Positions 10,572-22,274 of a DNA stretch of 64,000 nt are shown here, piece by piece (within the stretch, counting starts at the first letter, position 1; every line of letters begins with the position of its first letter). The notes beneath the pieces were generated by a model. That model worked only from the letters and a program-made list of their open reading frames with translations, did not search any database and was not told the DNA's origin. The stretch is from Reclinomonas americana ATCC 50394. Lineage: Eukaryota; Jakobida; Jakobea; Jakobida. The DNA is taken from the NCBI GenBank assembly GCA_048213135.1, contig PS015202.1, positions 109,378 through 173,377 of the forward strand, written 5' to 3'. The position numbers and the translations under genes are program-made.

Positions 10572-13500
10572 ATGAGTGAGCAACGCGCGGCCTTTGTGCG
10601 CGCTCTCTCGCGACACGTGCATCGCTGTCACGAGCATCAACTGCAACAACAACAGCAGCAGCAGCAGGCAGCACCACTGCAGCAGCCACAAGAAGAAGAG
10701 GAAGATGATGTGTGGTGGCGATCTCCCTGGCAACGTCTGCAGAGGTGTGTGTATGTATGCTCTCTCATTTCCACGCGGTCACTGACAGTGGAAAGTGGGG
10801 ATAACCCCCCGCAGGTGGGCGCATTGGGTGTGGACTGGTCGTGAGGATTCTCTGCCCGCAGCTGCGTTGCCGTCCACAGTGACGACAACAGCAACGACGA
10901 CTGCTGCAGTGGCTGTGTCGTCGACGCTGGAAGACAAGGCGCGAGTGACACTCGAGTTGCGACGAGTGCTGCAGGGCATGGGCGGTGGCCGACTGGCGCG
11001 TCGTGTGCAGCTGCTCGAGTTGCAGCTGCTGTCGCAGGTGGCGCTGCAGTATGTGCCCGCGTTGCGGTTTGTTGAAGTCTCTCTCTGTGTGTGTGGCTGT
11101 CTGCGCAGACTAGAGACTGACGCGCTCCCGTGCAGGCCGCAAGTGGCGCGTCTGGTGCAACTCGTGGATTCCGCGTCGAGATCGCCAACCGTGCCCGCAG
11201 CAGCAGCAGCACCACGGCAGCAACAGCAGAAGCAGCATCGTCATGTTCCGCGACGGAGTTCCGAAAGTGCGCCGTCGCAGCTGTCGTTTGTGGTGTCGCC
11301 TCGAGCGCACATGGAGCAGCTGTTGTTCGGGCGCAGCGACACTCATGTGTCGGTGGAGAGCGCGGTGCCGGTGACTCCGACACTGGAGCGCAGTGGCGAT
11401 GTGGGCGTTGGTGTGGGAGTGCGCGATTTGCGGACTGATGGCGTCGAGGGTCCAGCCGTGTTTATGCCGTTGCCACTGTCGGTNNNNNNNNNNNNNNNNN
11501 NNNGCTTGCTGCCATCGAGTCTGAGGATGCTTACGATCCGGCGGTGGGTGCTGCGCAGTGCGAGACTCTTTCTCTCTCTCTCTCTGACATTCCCGACTCC
11601 AGGTGCGACCAAAGAGTCCACTTTCGCCGCTGTCGGCGAGCAGCTTGCCGCGAACGGCGTCCTCGGTGTCGATGGGCTCGCCTGTCATGTGATTACTGAG
11701 TTGCCTGCGCTGTTCGTTCGGCGGTGTTTTCTTTGCATGCGCGGTGCCGCGCACTCACACTCCCCGTAACACAGACCTGCTCTGACGGCCGAGCCGGTGG
11801 CCGCCAGTCGACGGCGACAGCAGCAGCAGCAGCCGCAGCAGCAGTCGAGCGTGAAAATTGTCGACATTGATGAGCTCCGACGTCACGCTCGTGCCCGTGT
11901 CGCTGCCACTCGCCGCCCGCCTGCAGCTCGCGGCATTGCCCCTCCGGCCACCTTGCCGACATTGCCTGCCCCCTCAGCAGCAGCGACGGCAGCAGCACCT
12001 TTATCAACTCCACTGGCGCAGCCCGCGACCGAGGACACAGAGGACGACGAGGCAGCGGTGGGTGAGGCCTTGGATCCGGGAGCCCCGATTGTGCGTTGGC
12101 TGAGCGCGGGGCCTCTGGGACCGCCATCGTGGTCTCTCCGTGGTCTAGCTTCGTGGTTCCTCGGCTCACAGCTGCCTCGTGGTGGCACTCACCGGGCCAT
12201 TGGCTTGTTGGAGAACGACATCGCACGAGCGCGTGGGGAGGCTGGCAACAGCATTATCGTTCAACAGGGGTTGCCTGTTGTTCCCGACGATGTGGGACCT
12301 CTGCCCACTGGCAACCCGCTGGTCACCCGCACCACGCTGCACCACGGTACATTTGGGTACGGCCGATTCGAGCTGTTGGAGAGTGAGCAGCAGGCCGTCG
12401 AAGCGTTGGTGGGCGGTGGTGGCGGTCTGCAGCAGCTACTGCGTGGACCTGAGCAGGGTGTTGATGTGTTGCGGCGAGTGCTCGCACGTTCCACGGCACC
12501 ACTGCAGGTAAGCCACACACACACACACACAGCAAACATCTCTTTTTCTTGCTCGCAGCTGTGTCTCACAACCGCGCTTCAATCCAACAGCGATTGACGC
12601 GGCTTCTGAAAAGCGGACAGCGATTAAAGTCAGACCGTCTCGTCGGCGCTGGCTCGCAACTGAGTGACGACGAAAACAACGGCGAAGTGCGCCTGGCACA
12701 GCGCCTGGCGGACGAGTCGGTGGCGGAGACCGCGGAGTCGTCTGTGGCACTGCTGCCGCCCGAGCCGGTGGGTTCCAGTCTTGTCATGTCTACTCCGCGC
12801 TCTATCGCAGAGGTTCTACCTGCTGCGCTGGCGGCGAACAAGCGGTGAGCACACTGGCCTTGCGCGTGTTTTGTTTTCGTTGACTGAACAATTTTTTTGA
12901 GCGACGATAGAGTTCTGGCTGAGAGTGCGTCGCCGCTGGTGCGGGTGTATGAGCTGGATGGAGGCGAGCCTGCGGTGGCACACCAGCAACAGAGAGTTGC
13001 AGCGGCTCGACACTCGTGGGTGGCAGTGGACGCGGTTCAAGACGCGCAGCGGGCGCTCCGAGAGACAGACGGCGCAATGGTGGAAACCAGTGACACGCCG
13101 CTGCCACATCGTGCGCTTGCGCAATGGGGTGACTCACAGCGGACATTGTGGGCACGGTTGCGCCGCACTGCTCTTGTGGAGACCGTGGAGGAGCTGGCAG
13201 CACAGAGTGCGATTGTGGTGTCGCCACAGCTTGCAGCAGTCGTGTCTCTGGCTCGCGTTGCGACAACGGCTGAAACCGATGTTGTTGTGCGTGCTGCGCC
13301 GTCGTCGCAGACGTTTGAACGGGGTGACGTGCAACTGAGACACATGGCCGAATTCCTTGAGCAGCGTTCTGCAGCTCGAGGAGCGCAGGAGGGTGCGCTG
13401 CCTGTTGACGGCGATTTGCGTGCGCCCGGGAGTGGAGGACAATTGTTCCGTGCTGCGCAGTTGGGTGTTCACGCGCGGGAGGAACCATCATCGTCGTCGT

Positions 13501-15609
13501 CGTCGTCGTCGGCAGGTGATCGTCTTCTCGCGCGGCTGAACTGGGAGCAGGAGTTGGAGCGCCTGGACGAGGCTTTCGACGCGCTCAATGCGGATGCACG
13601 ACGAGCGCTGCTGACGCAGGCCGAGGGACTCGATGTGTCTGTTCGTGACCGACTTCGCCAGTACGCGCAGTTGCGAGGGTTTCGCGCCGAGGCCATGCGA
13701 CGAGATCCGCGTTTACGCGACTGGCGCTCCTTGTCGCTGCAGCAGAAACAAAGCGTGGCGCAAGAGTACGCACGGACGATGCGTCGAGTGCAAGCCGACG
13801 GCACCGCCGACGAGCAGGCGTACGAAGTCGATCTGGTGATGGGTTCCACGCGTCGCGCCCAGCAGGCGCAGGTGGCCGAATCGCTGCAGTTGCTGGCTGC
13901 ACGTATGGAGGCCGTGCTTGCGACCACACAAGATGTGCCCGCTGCCGCAGCAGCCGGTGCCGAGAGCGATGAAAGTGCAGAAGTGGAGCAGGAGGTGAGA
14001 CGATTTCTCGTGGAGTCGGCGGCGCGCCGTGATCGCCTCCTTCGTGCCGGCGAGTGGGGAGCGCGAGAGGACGCTTCCGTGCGACGGCAGTTCATGCCGC
14101 CTGGTGCCTCGTTTCAGCGCCCGGCGCAGCCCAGTGGTCTTGTGGTGCCCGGCGTCGTCGATCAGCACAGCGTCACTGAGCAGCAGCGTCGTCGTGAGAT
14201 GCGCGAGTATGCCGCCGCAGTGCTGACGGATCAAGACCTGATCGCTGTGGCGCAACGCGTGACTCGCATTCAGCAACAGTATCTGGTGGGCGAAAGCTCC
14301 GCACGACTGACGGTGGAGCAGTACGAGCTCATGGAACGCGTGTACTGTCGCAAGGTCGCCGAGTTGCAGCAACGACTTGCTGCCGTCCACAGTACTCTGC
14401 AACGAGTGCCGGTCGCGCAGCCAGTGCAGCAACTGCTGTTGCAATTGGTGCGCGAAGTGGGTCCCTACCCACAACAGCGGCAGTATCGCGTGGTGGAGAG
14501 CAGGGTGCAGCAGGCGCCGCTAGGTGAGCTCACAGGCAGCCCGGTGCAATGGGAAGAGTTGCGCGGCGCGGTTGCCAGGAGGTTGCGCGAGGCGGCTGAT
14601 CGACCCGCGAGCGCGGGACCACAGGTGAGAGCACTGTGTGTTGCCAGTTGTCTTGTGCAGCTCTTGCGACACGAGGCGCTGAAGAAAAATGCGTGCTTGT
14701 GATGATGCAGTGGTCGCTCGAAGAGTGGCTGTGGGTGGAGGGCATCGGTGCCTTCTTTCGTGCCCAGGCACATGTTGGAACGCCAGTGTTTCCCGACCAG
14801 GTTTGGCCCTCGGTGCCGCAGTTGCTGCAGCTGCTGCGCGTGCAACAGCAACTTTTGCGCTTGGATCATCCTGTATTCGTGCGCCCAACATCTCCTGCCT
14901 CGGCGACAAGTGTCAGCAGTGTGTTGTGCGCGGACACGTGGCTGCTTCCCGAGTCTCTCCGCACGTTTATGCCTCTACAGCAACTTGTGCCTCCACCACC
15001 GCGCGAGAAACCACCGCCACCGCCGCCGCCACCGCCACCGCCACCGGTACGATTTTTGTTTGAGGTTGACTTTCCTGTTTTCGTTGTTTCTTGACTAATT
15101 CTTTACTGTTTATGTTGCAGCCACCTCCACCTCCTCCACCACCACCGCCACCGCCACCGCCTCCACCCGCGCTTCCCCCACCACCACCGCCACCACCACC
15201 GCCGCCGCCGGTACGATTACGCGGCATACTCTTAATGCAGCTCGCTTTCCCTCTGTTTCTGGAAACACTGACACGAATCTGCAGCCACCACCACCTCCTC
15301 CACCACCGCCGCCACCGCCGCCGCCACCACCACCGCCACCACCACCACCACCACTTCCACCGCCACCGCCACCGCCGGTGAGTTGTTTCTGTTTCTATAT
15401 ACATGTCGTGTCGGTCTTTCCATTCTGAGAGTGTTCGGAATATGAAAAATCTCTCCGTGCAGCCTCCGCCTCCGCCGCCAAGGCCCGTGACTCCGCGACC
15501 GGAGTATATTCCTGATCGTGCTGCAGAGGTCACCGATGCTGTGGAGTATGCGGAGCCGTTGTTGCGCGAACTCGATCGTCGTGTGTTTGGCGATCGACCA
15601 GCAGCGTGA
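10572..15609 (+). CDS. Large Gln/Ser/Pro-rich protein with polyproline C-terminus, unknown function
   Basis: The reading frame was stitched over at least ten exons. It starts MSEQRAAFVRALSRH with a short polyQ stretch and an acidic patch. It then passes through low-complexity Ser/Arg/Gln-rich exons (11110-12510, with an N gap at 11484-11503). A long exon at about 12901-14622 is dominated by Ala/Arg/Gln/Glu helices (for example RLNWEQELERLDEAFDAL). The C-terminus has four proline-rich exons (ending 15046; 15121-15210; 15285-15377; from 15463), all joined by phase-0 introns, and ends DRRVFGDRPAA, TGA at 15607-15609. Polyproline of this kind is typical of profilin- or SH3-binding proteins, but no FH2 or other recognisable domain is seen. 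Its start lies about 50 bp from the divergent Kelch/CAP-Gly gene. Confidence 0.65.
15047..15377 (+). repeat. Tandem duplication of a polyproline exon plus its intron
   Basis: Introns 15047-15120 and 15211-15284 are both 74 nt and both open with gtacgatt. They are 164 nt apart and flank proline-only exons of 90 nt (15121-15210) and 93 nt (15285-15377). All junctions are phase 0 after a CCG codon. The equal intron lengths and shared donor sequence point to tandem duplication of an exon-intron unit. Intron interiors have diverged. Confidence 0.7.
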
Positions 15610-16374
15610 GAACTGGCGAGTGGGTTGGGTGGGTTGGTTGGAGAGAGAGCAGTCATGATGCGATGGTTTGGCTATCATGCGCTCACTCCATGCACGTGGC
15701 CACGGCTGCGAGTGAGAAGTGTGTTTGTTTGGGATGCTAGTCGAGGGTGTGAGAACGAGAGGGACTTCTCACGTTGACAATAAACTTTTCACCGAACAAG
15801 TTGGTGCCGTCCGCCGCCGCACGAAACAGCAAGAAAGCCTCGTTGAAAGACCTCGCTGTATAGTGAGCAGGGGATGCCGAAGACGGCCCCCTCGACGCAT
15901 GCGACAGGATTCTACGAATATATGGTTTAGACAACGGCAGGAACACATGCGCACAGCGGTCGCAAATTTTTGGGGACATCTTTCGCTATATTTGGATATC
16001 GCGGGATCGCATCGTTCACGGGGAGAGAAGACCGTTGAGGTGAATGTGCACACATGAGTGAAGTGTGGTGCTTGGGAGGGCCACGAGAGAGATCCTGCTT
16101 CTGTGCTCTTTTCCTTCTTGTTCAGTACCGTAAACTATCTTCGTGGAAACGCACTTTTTGCCGCACTTTTTGAGAAACGCATGCGCATCGCGCCGTGTTG
16201 TCAGTGCCCTCGCCGTCGCAGTCCCTCTCGCGCTCTGACACTCACATACACATGCACCCACATACACTCCCCCCTCTCTCTCTCCCCAGCGGACACGTCT
16301 CTTTGTCTGTATATTGAGCAGCGGTCGTCCATATATCGCGCCCCCCTCACTGATTTATGTGTTCACAGACAACA
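15610..16374. other. Intergenic region
   Basis: About 765 bases between the polyproline gene and the MYB gene, both on the plus strand. It contains an AT-richer stretch (about 15770-15990), a GA/CT-rich segment and CA runs near 16240. No supported exon, RNA or repeat family is seen. It presumably contains the MYB promoter. Confidence 0.4.
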
Positions 16375-18606
16375 ATGACAGCAGCTACCGCAGCCACTGT
16401 GCCGTTTATGATGCCTCGCACCGGCCGTCACTGGAGCGCAGCTGAGGACGACGAGATGGTGGCCCTTGTTTCGGTGAGTTTAACAACACGAGGCGAAGAT
16501 CTAGAGTTTTGTGAACACACACACACACACACACTTGCACAAGTAGTGCGCATCACAAATCGCACACGCACGCACACATGCAGAGAGAGAGAAGCAGAGT
16601 TGGACGTACAGGTGAATATGACCTGCGAGTGTGGTGCGGTAGGAGCGTGCGGAGTGTTCTTTCGCTGAGAAGTCATGAACCATTTCGAGAAACAGGATCT
16701 GTGTGAATCTGGACGTCACTCACACAAACTCTTCTGCGCATGCTACATCGCAGCGACTCGGCACAGACAGTTGGCAGCAAGTGGCGAAGCACATGAAGGG
16801 CGGACAGCGAACGGCTAAACAATGCCGAGAGAGGCGAGTATGTTTTGTACAAGTGTGTGTGTGTGCGTGTTCAGTCGAGAGACTGCATATTCCCTGTTTC
16901 AATTGCGAACGTGCAACAGCAGTTGACGACTGAGTACGTGCGGGGTTGCTGATTATTGATGGGCACAATGCAGGTGGGCCAACCATCTCGATCCGCGAGT
17001 GATGCGAGGCGTGTGGACGGAGGCGGAAGACCGGCTGATCTTGCGCGGACAGGCCACTCTGCACAACCAGTGGGCGGCGATTGCCAGCCTCCTGCCAGGG
17101 CGCACAGCGAACAATGTGAAGAACCGCTGGAACTCTGTGCTGCGCCAGTTGCGTGACGCATGAAAGCAGCTTGTGTACAAGCTGCATATGTGTACAAGCT
17201 GCATACTTATTTTGCAAATTGGTTATTTTCTCTCCCACGACCTGCAGAGCGGCCGAGAGCGTACGCGGTTTCACATTGGGAGGAGGGGCAAAAGGTGGCC
17301 AGCGAGTGGTGATTGTGGAGGGCGAGTTGGTGGACCTCATGTTCGGCAAGATCGGAGCTGACGGACGCCGTCAGCAGCGTCGTCAGATGCGGATGCGTGA
17401 TCGGCCGGTTGTCTGGCACCAGTGCACACCGGACCCCGAGAGTGGCACACTCAAGACGAAGAGTCAAGATGTCGTCGAAGACATTGGTGCCTCGATTACG
17501 TACGGTGAGCGGTGGTGTGTCTGTCCTGTTTTCGAACTCTGTGCATTTTTTCACCATTGCCATTCATTTCGCGCGCGACAGAGACCGACCAGGACCGCAA
17601 GCTGCTGGATGAGATCATTGCCATGGTGCATAACCCTCAACCAAAGCCAGAGCGTCGCAAGGCAATTGTCATTCACGATCAGTCAGCACTGCTGGCCAGT
17701 GGAGGCGGCCGCCTATCACGACGGCGTTCGAGCGATGTACACGTCAGTGCTGATCATGACCTCTCGATCCCGAACATGGACGACGCGCGCGCCAACGAGA
17801 CTGACGCCATCGACGTTGACAGCGGCCGTGGCGTTCGTCGACAGTGCAGACGCAGCGCTAGCCGACCGCAGGAAGGCGAGGCGTCACCGACAACTCGTGG
17901 AGACGGAACTTCTATCGTTGATCGCGATATCGATACGGCCGCGGATATCGATGATGACGACGATGAGCCGGCTCACAAGCGGCGACGATTGTCACCAGTG
18001 GCTTCTCCGCACTCTACCGACGCTGACGTGGGTGCGATGGTCGTTTCGCCCGTGGCCAACGGACGCCAGCTGCATATGCATGCGCAGCCGCCGGTGCACG
18101 TTTCACTTGACGAAGCCGATATCGGTCGCCGCCAGCTGCAGTTGACAACAGCGCCGCTGAACTTGACCACCGACGTCAACGACAGCGTGGAGTCCATGGA
18201 GGACATGTACGCCGCCGTATTTGCGCCACCGTCGTTGACGTGTGTGCAAGAGGCGCGCGCTCTTGCCACTCATTTGCACCACTACCACCACACTGGATCC
18301 GTTGCCGGACAGCCTCCTCCTCCTCCACCTCCTGCTGTTGCTACACCAGTTTCAGACATCGAAGACATGTTGGTGGCCAGCTGGTGGGCCACTGGCACTG
18401 ACCAACACCAGCCTACGACCAAACCGGGTGCGACAGTAGTGGTACTCGATGACGACGTCCGCCCAGCATCTCTCGACTATTTCGACGTGGTCGACACTGA
18501 CAGCGGAGCTGACAGCGTGTGGCATCTGTTGCGTCATTGCGCCCCTCACACTGCAATCGCTTGCGCAGTGCATGATGACCTGATCATCACTGCTCGTGCA
18601 GGTTGA
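16375..18606 (+). CDS. R2R3-type MYB DNA-binding protein
   Basis: Nuclear transcription or chromatin factor. Repeat one: RHWSAAEDDEMVALV, then GTDSWQQVAKHMKG and TAKQCRERWANHLDP. Repeat two: RGVWTEAEDRLILRGQA, then NQWAAIASLLPGRTANNVKN and RWNSVL. The CRERWANHLDP motif at the repeat junction is canonical for c-Myb/CDC5-like R2R3 proteins. It is only restored by using a GC donor (gcgagt) at 16834 with acceptor ending 16973. A gttgcg donor at 17148 joins repeat two to a C-terminal region (LRQAAESVRG...). That region is acidic and disordered, has a basic patch KRRRLSP (possible NLS) and a Pro run, and ends at TGA 18604-18606. If the 17148 intron is not removed, the protein would stop at 17163 right after the MYB repeats. 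Confidence 0.8.
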
Positions 18607-18855
18607 CACTGGGCCGCAGTTCGCAGTGAATATCGATCGATCTGCAGCAGCCTCCAACCGTGGTTGCGAGCTTGTATTCTCTTTTTTGCACTCCTTTTGT
18701 GTCATTACGCATGTTGTTTTCCCCCTTGTTTGTTTCATCTGCCGCGCGCTCAAGTACGTGCGCCGTGTCTGTGTTCGTCAACTTCAACCGAGTGAATCGT
18801 TAGCGTTCCTCACTTCACTGTACAACAACAACTTTGTCGTTTGCGCGCTAGATGT

Positions 18856-20648
18856 CTAGTCGTAGCCCTTGATGCCACCCTTGGCACGTGCGGCACGTGT
18901 ACGCGCATGTCGCTCCTCATGGCCTTCGATTTGTGGAGCCAGACGGCCGGCCTGGTAGTCTTCCAGCGTCTGGATGATTTCCTCGCGTCTGCGCAGCACG
19001 ATGCCACCGACGTGTTGTGAGTTGGATTATCAGGGCAGCACAACACAACCTCGCACACAACAAAAGACGCAACGTGTTCATCACAAACGGCCCGTGCCAC
19101 ACCACTGGCTCGCGGAGCTTCTTGCCAGCGCAAAGCAGGATGCGAGCCTCCTCCGTGGCATCCGCAGCATTCTCCACCAGTACCGAGTCCACCGCCGTGT
19201 CATCCTCCGACTCCTCAAACTCCACACTGTTGTGCAAGTTCACATCGGTCTTGCCATTCACCCGCACGTTACCGCGGAACACATAAATGAGGCCGCCAGA
19301 GTCACGAGGCAACGGCTGCGTCAGCGACGCACCGGGCGCCAGTCGGATGTCCAGCACTGCCGAGGAGAAGAAGAGTTTAGAAAAAGGTGAGACGAGTCAC
19401 GCTTGATGGTACGGTGCACACTCGCACCTGTGATGGGCGTCTTGGTCTCGATCACGGCTGATGAGCCGAGGCACTCCCCAGTAATCACTCGCGCAATCAC
19501 ACCATCGGCCTCGGCCACCGGAATGCGCTCCGGCGGCACATCCTGGTACCGCGGCTCGCACATCTTTTCCTTGGCCGGCAGGTTGACCCACAGCTGGAAC
19601 CCTCTGCGCGCACGCATTAGCACGGCGAACGAAATACAAGAAAAACTGGCAACACACAACTCCATGGTTCCGCCGTTCTCCATGAGGTCATCACTGGGCA
19701 TCTCGCTGTGGATGACGCCGCGTCCGGCCGTCATCCACTGCACCCAACCGGCCGACAACTCACCGCTGTGGCCGGCCGAGTCGCGATGCTGCATGCCACC
19801 CTGCAGCATAATCGACACTGTCTCCTGCCCGCGATGCGGGTGATCGGGCGCACCCACGGCCTCACCGGGGCCATATGTCACCGGACCGAGATGACTGTGA
19901 ATGCGAGTGAGAACCTACATAGCACAGCAAGGCATTGTCATCATGGGAGACGAGGATGCCGCAACTCGAGCATCAAGAAGGGATCTGCGCGCACACACAC
20001 ACGGAGAGAGGTGAGCGCGCGCGTCGGAGATAGAGAGGCAGGGAGCGGTGGCTCACCAGTGCGCGTGTATGACGAGTTGCGCCCGCCCATTGGACGACGC
20101 ACCAAGAATCCGCCTCCCTCGCGCATCTGAGGTGCCAGCTGGGGGCGAGAAATGCGACGCAGAGCCATGGACGCCGTGGTTGTCTTCTGTTTAGAGAGAG
20201 AGAGAGAGAGAAAAAGAAAGGTGATTGCCTGCTCTCGTGGAGAACAACAGAGCGAGTGGTGATGCCGGAGTGAGTGTGACAGAAACGCTTAAATGTCCCT
20301 TTGTGGGGTCCGACAGAAAGAAAGACAACGAGCATCGTTTGTTTCCGACCCTCGCTTTCTCTCACTCCTCCTCCCACCGTTCACCCGCTCACTCGCCTTG
20401 TCACTGCCTCCCTCTTGCTCTCGTTGTTGCACAGACAACTCCGACGGGATTGTGATTTCTTCTTCTCGCTCTTGCACTTCTTGTGACTGCTGCAGCACTG
20501 CTTGTGTCGATGCTGCGCTGGGTGGTGGCGATGATGCAGGTGCGCCCGAGTTGAACCAGATGAGCAGGGTGGTGAAGAGGATGCTGGCGATGAGGACGAG
20601 CAGCAGTCGTTGTCGTGACGGAGCGAGTGGTGATCGTGTGTCGCGCAT
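18856..20648 (-). CDS. Pirin-family cupin protein, probably with an N-terminal membrane anchor
   Basis: Pirins are Fe-binding bicupin proteins. The core is clear: [19 protein letters not shown] (intron with gttgcg donor at 19965 restores this), [61 protein letters not shown] and [15 protein letters not shown]. The metal ligands HxH and HxE are present. The minimal start is [10 protein letters not shown] at 20168. However, an acceptor (ctaaacag) lies just upstream and in frame. It joins, in phase 0, to an exon that begins [12 protein letters not shown] at 20648 and carries the hydrophobic segment [18 protein letters not shown] followed by a Gln/Glu-rich stalk. The stop is TAG 18858-18856. Core confidence is high; the anchored form is inferred. 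Confidence 0.85.
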
Positions 20649-20794
20649 GCCTCTCTCTCCACAGACGCAGACAGTCGATGCGTCCCCAACACAAACAGCG
20701 ACGGAGGATGGAACGCCGATCGATGTGCTTCGTTTTTGTTGTTTTTCACTCTCTCGAGTCATGCATGCACTGTGTCGGCGAGCACATTGCTCAC

Positions 20795-22030
20795 TCATGC
20801 GCGGTACAGCCTGATCGGGAAGTTTTCCGTGATTTGATAGCCTGGCGCACCATAGTCAGCGTGTTGGCATGGAAATGTTTAAAGGCAAGCAGCACACAAA
20901 CCATCCTCCAGCAACACCACAAGGTTGACCTCGAACTCGACGCGGAACTGCTCCGAGATCAGCGTCGGGCACGTGAACAGGCGCGGGAAGATCATGTGAA
21001 TGGGTATGGAGAAGTCGCGGCACACGTCGCCGTCGGCAATCTGAATGTTCTGAATCTCGGTGGCTGCTCAACGACGAGACTGAGAAACAAATGCGCACTC
21101 CGCGCCGAGACTGCCATCGCACAGCTCACCTTCTTTTGCGGTGCCGTCCTCCTGACTCTTGATGGTCTCCACACGCACCAGTTGCACCTCGATACTCTTA
21201 ATGAGGCTCTCCGACTTGCGCACGGTGACGAGGCCGGTGAAGGGTCGCGTGATCTCACACAGCACCGAATCAATGTAGCCGTCGACGGCAAAGTCGGGAA
21301 TGCGCGACAGCGAGCTCTTCTTCACATTGCGCAGCGACTCGGGCACAATGCTGAAATCCACTCGCCGCTCCTCCTGCTTGTGCGACCGCAAATGCACCAC
21401 AAACTCGGTGCTGCGCTTGACATTGCGCTGCATGAAGCCGCGTTGCATCTCCACCGAGATCACATATCGCACATTGACAAACACGCCGTGATATGTCTCA
21501 AACAGCTCCCTGCCCGCATCCGCCGGCTGCACCAACTCAAACTCAAAGGGCACCTGTGTTGTGGCACCCAGGAGGTGAGCAAGACAAGTGTGAAGCTGTT
21601 GCGCGTGCGTGCTTGCTTGCGGACCTCCCACACGCCCTTTTCGAACTTTCCCGGCGGCACCACCTCGAACTGCACCGAGAACAGCTCCAGCGGCTTCACA
21701 TTGTTGTAAAACGCCTCGAACAGGCCCACAGACTTGGCACTGAGGTCGAGCTTGACACCGCCCTCCGCCGACAATGTGACACCCTGATGCTTCAGCGACG
21801 AATCCGTCGAAATCACCTAAAGGCGGAGGCGGATGAGGAGAAAAGTGAGTGGTGAGTGCGAGGTTAGTCTGTTCCACAGTACACGCACCACAAAGCCCGA
21901 CACCGTGTCCTGCATCGCGCGTGTGTGAGAAAATGAGTGAGATTGGCGAGAGAGACTGACAGCATTCGCACGCAACTCCTGGTCGGTATGTGCGATCGGC
22001 CTTGCGCAGCTTGATCTCCACCTCCTTCAT
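20795..22030 (-). CDS. VPS26C: VPS26C (DSCR3), arrestin-like subunit of the Retriever complex
   Basis: Endosomal recycling subunit that works with VPS35L and VPS29. The start MKEVEIKLRKADRTYRPG aligns with the human N-terminus. It continues DTVSGFVV, HQGVTLSAEGGVKLDLSAKS, VGLFEAFYNNVKPLELFS, FETYHGVFVNVRYVI, IRKVESQL-like SIEVQLVRVET, TEIQNIQIADGDVCRDFSIP and FPRLFTCPTL. It ends YQITENFPIRLYRA with TGA 20797-20795. The ITENFPLKL-type ending matches the VPS26C class rather than VPS26A/B. Introns include a gttgcg donor at 21976. The last intron (gtttgtgtg...gcgccag) must be removed to reach the conserved C-terminus. Confidence 0.9.
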
Positions 22031-22274
22031 CTGCTGCACACAACAAGACAGAGAGAGAGAGAACGTGAGAGAGAGGGCGTCATGGCGCGGAACATCCGCA
22101 CACACAGAGACACAGACACGCACACGCTTTGTCGACACCAGCACACTCACATGCCACTACAACACACAACATACACGGAACACAAGCCGCGCCCTCACCT
22201 TCCTGTGACTGCGTGTGCTATTATTGTCCGCGGACAGTTCATCCGCGCGCGAGCGGTATTGGCACTGGCGGGAA

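Noticed and set aside
17161-17163. MYB gene ending right after the second repeat at 17163
   Set aside because: It is possible, but the gttgcg intron at 17148-17247 links in frame to a long C-terminal region that otherwise lacks any start. The longer model is preferred.
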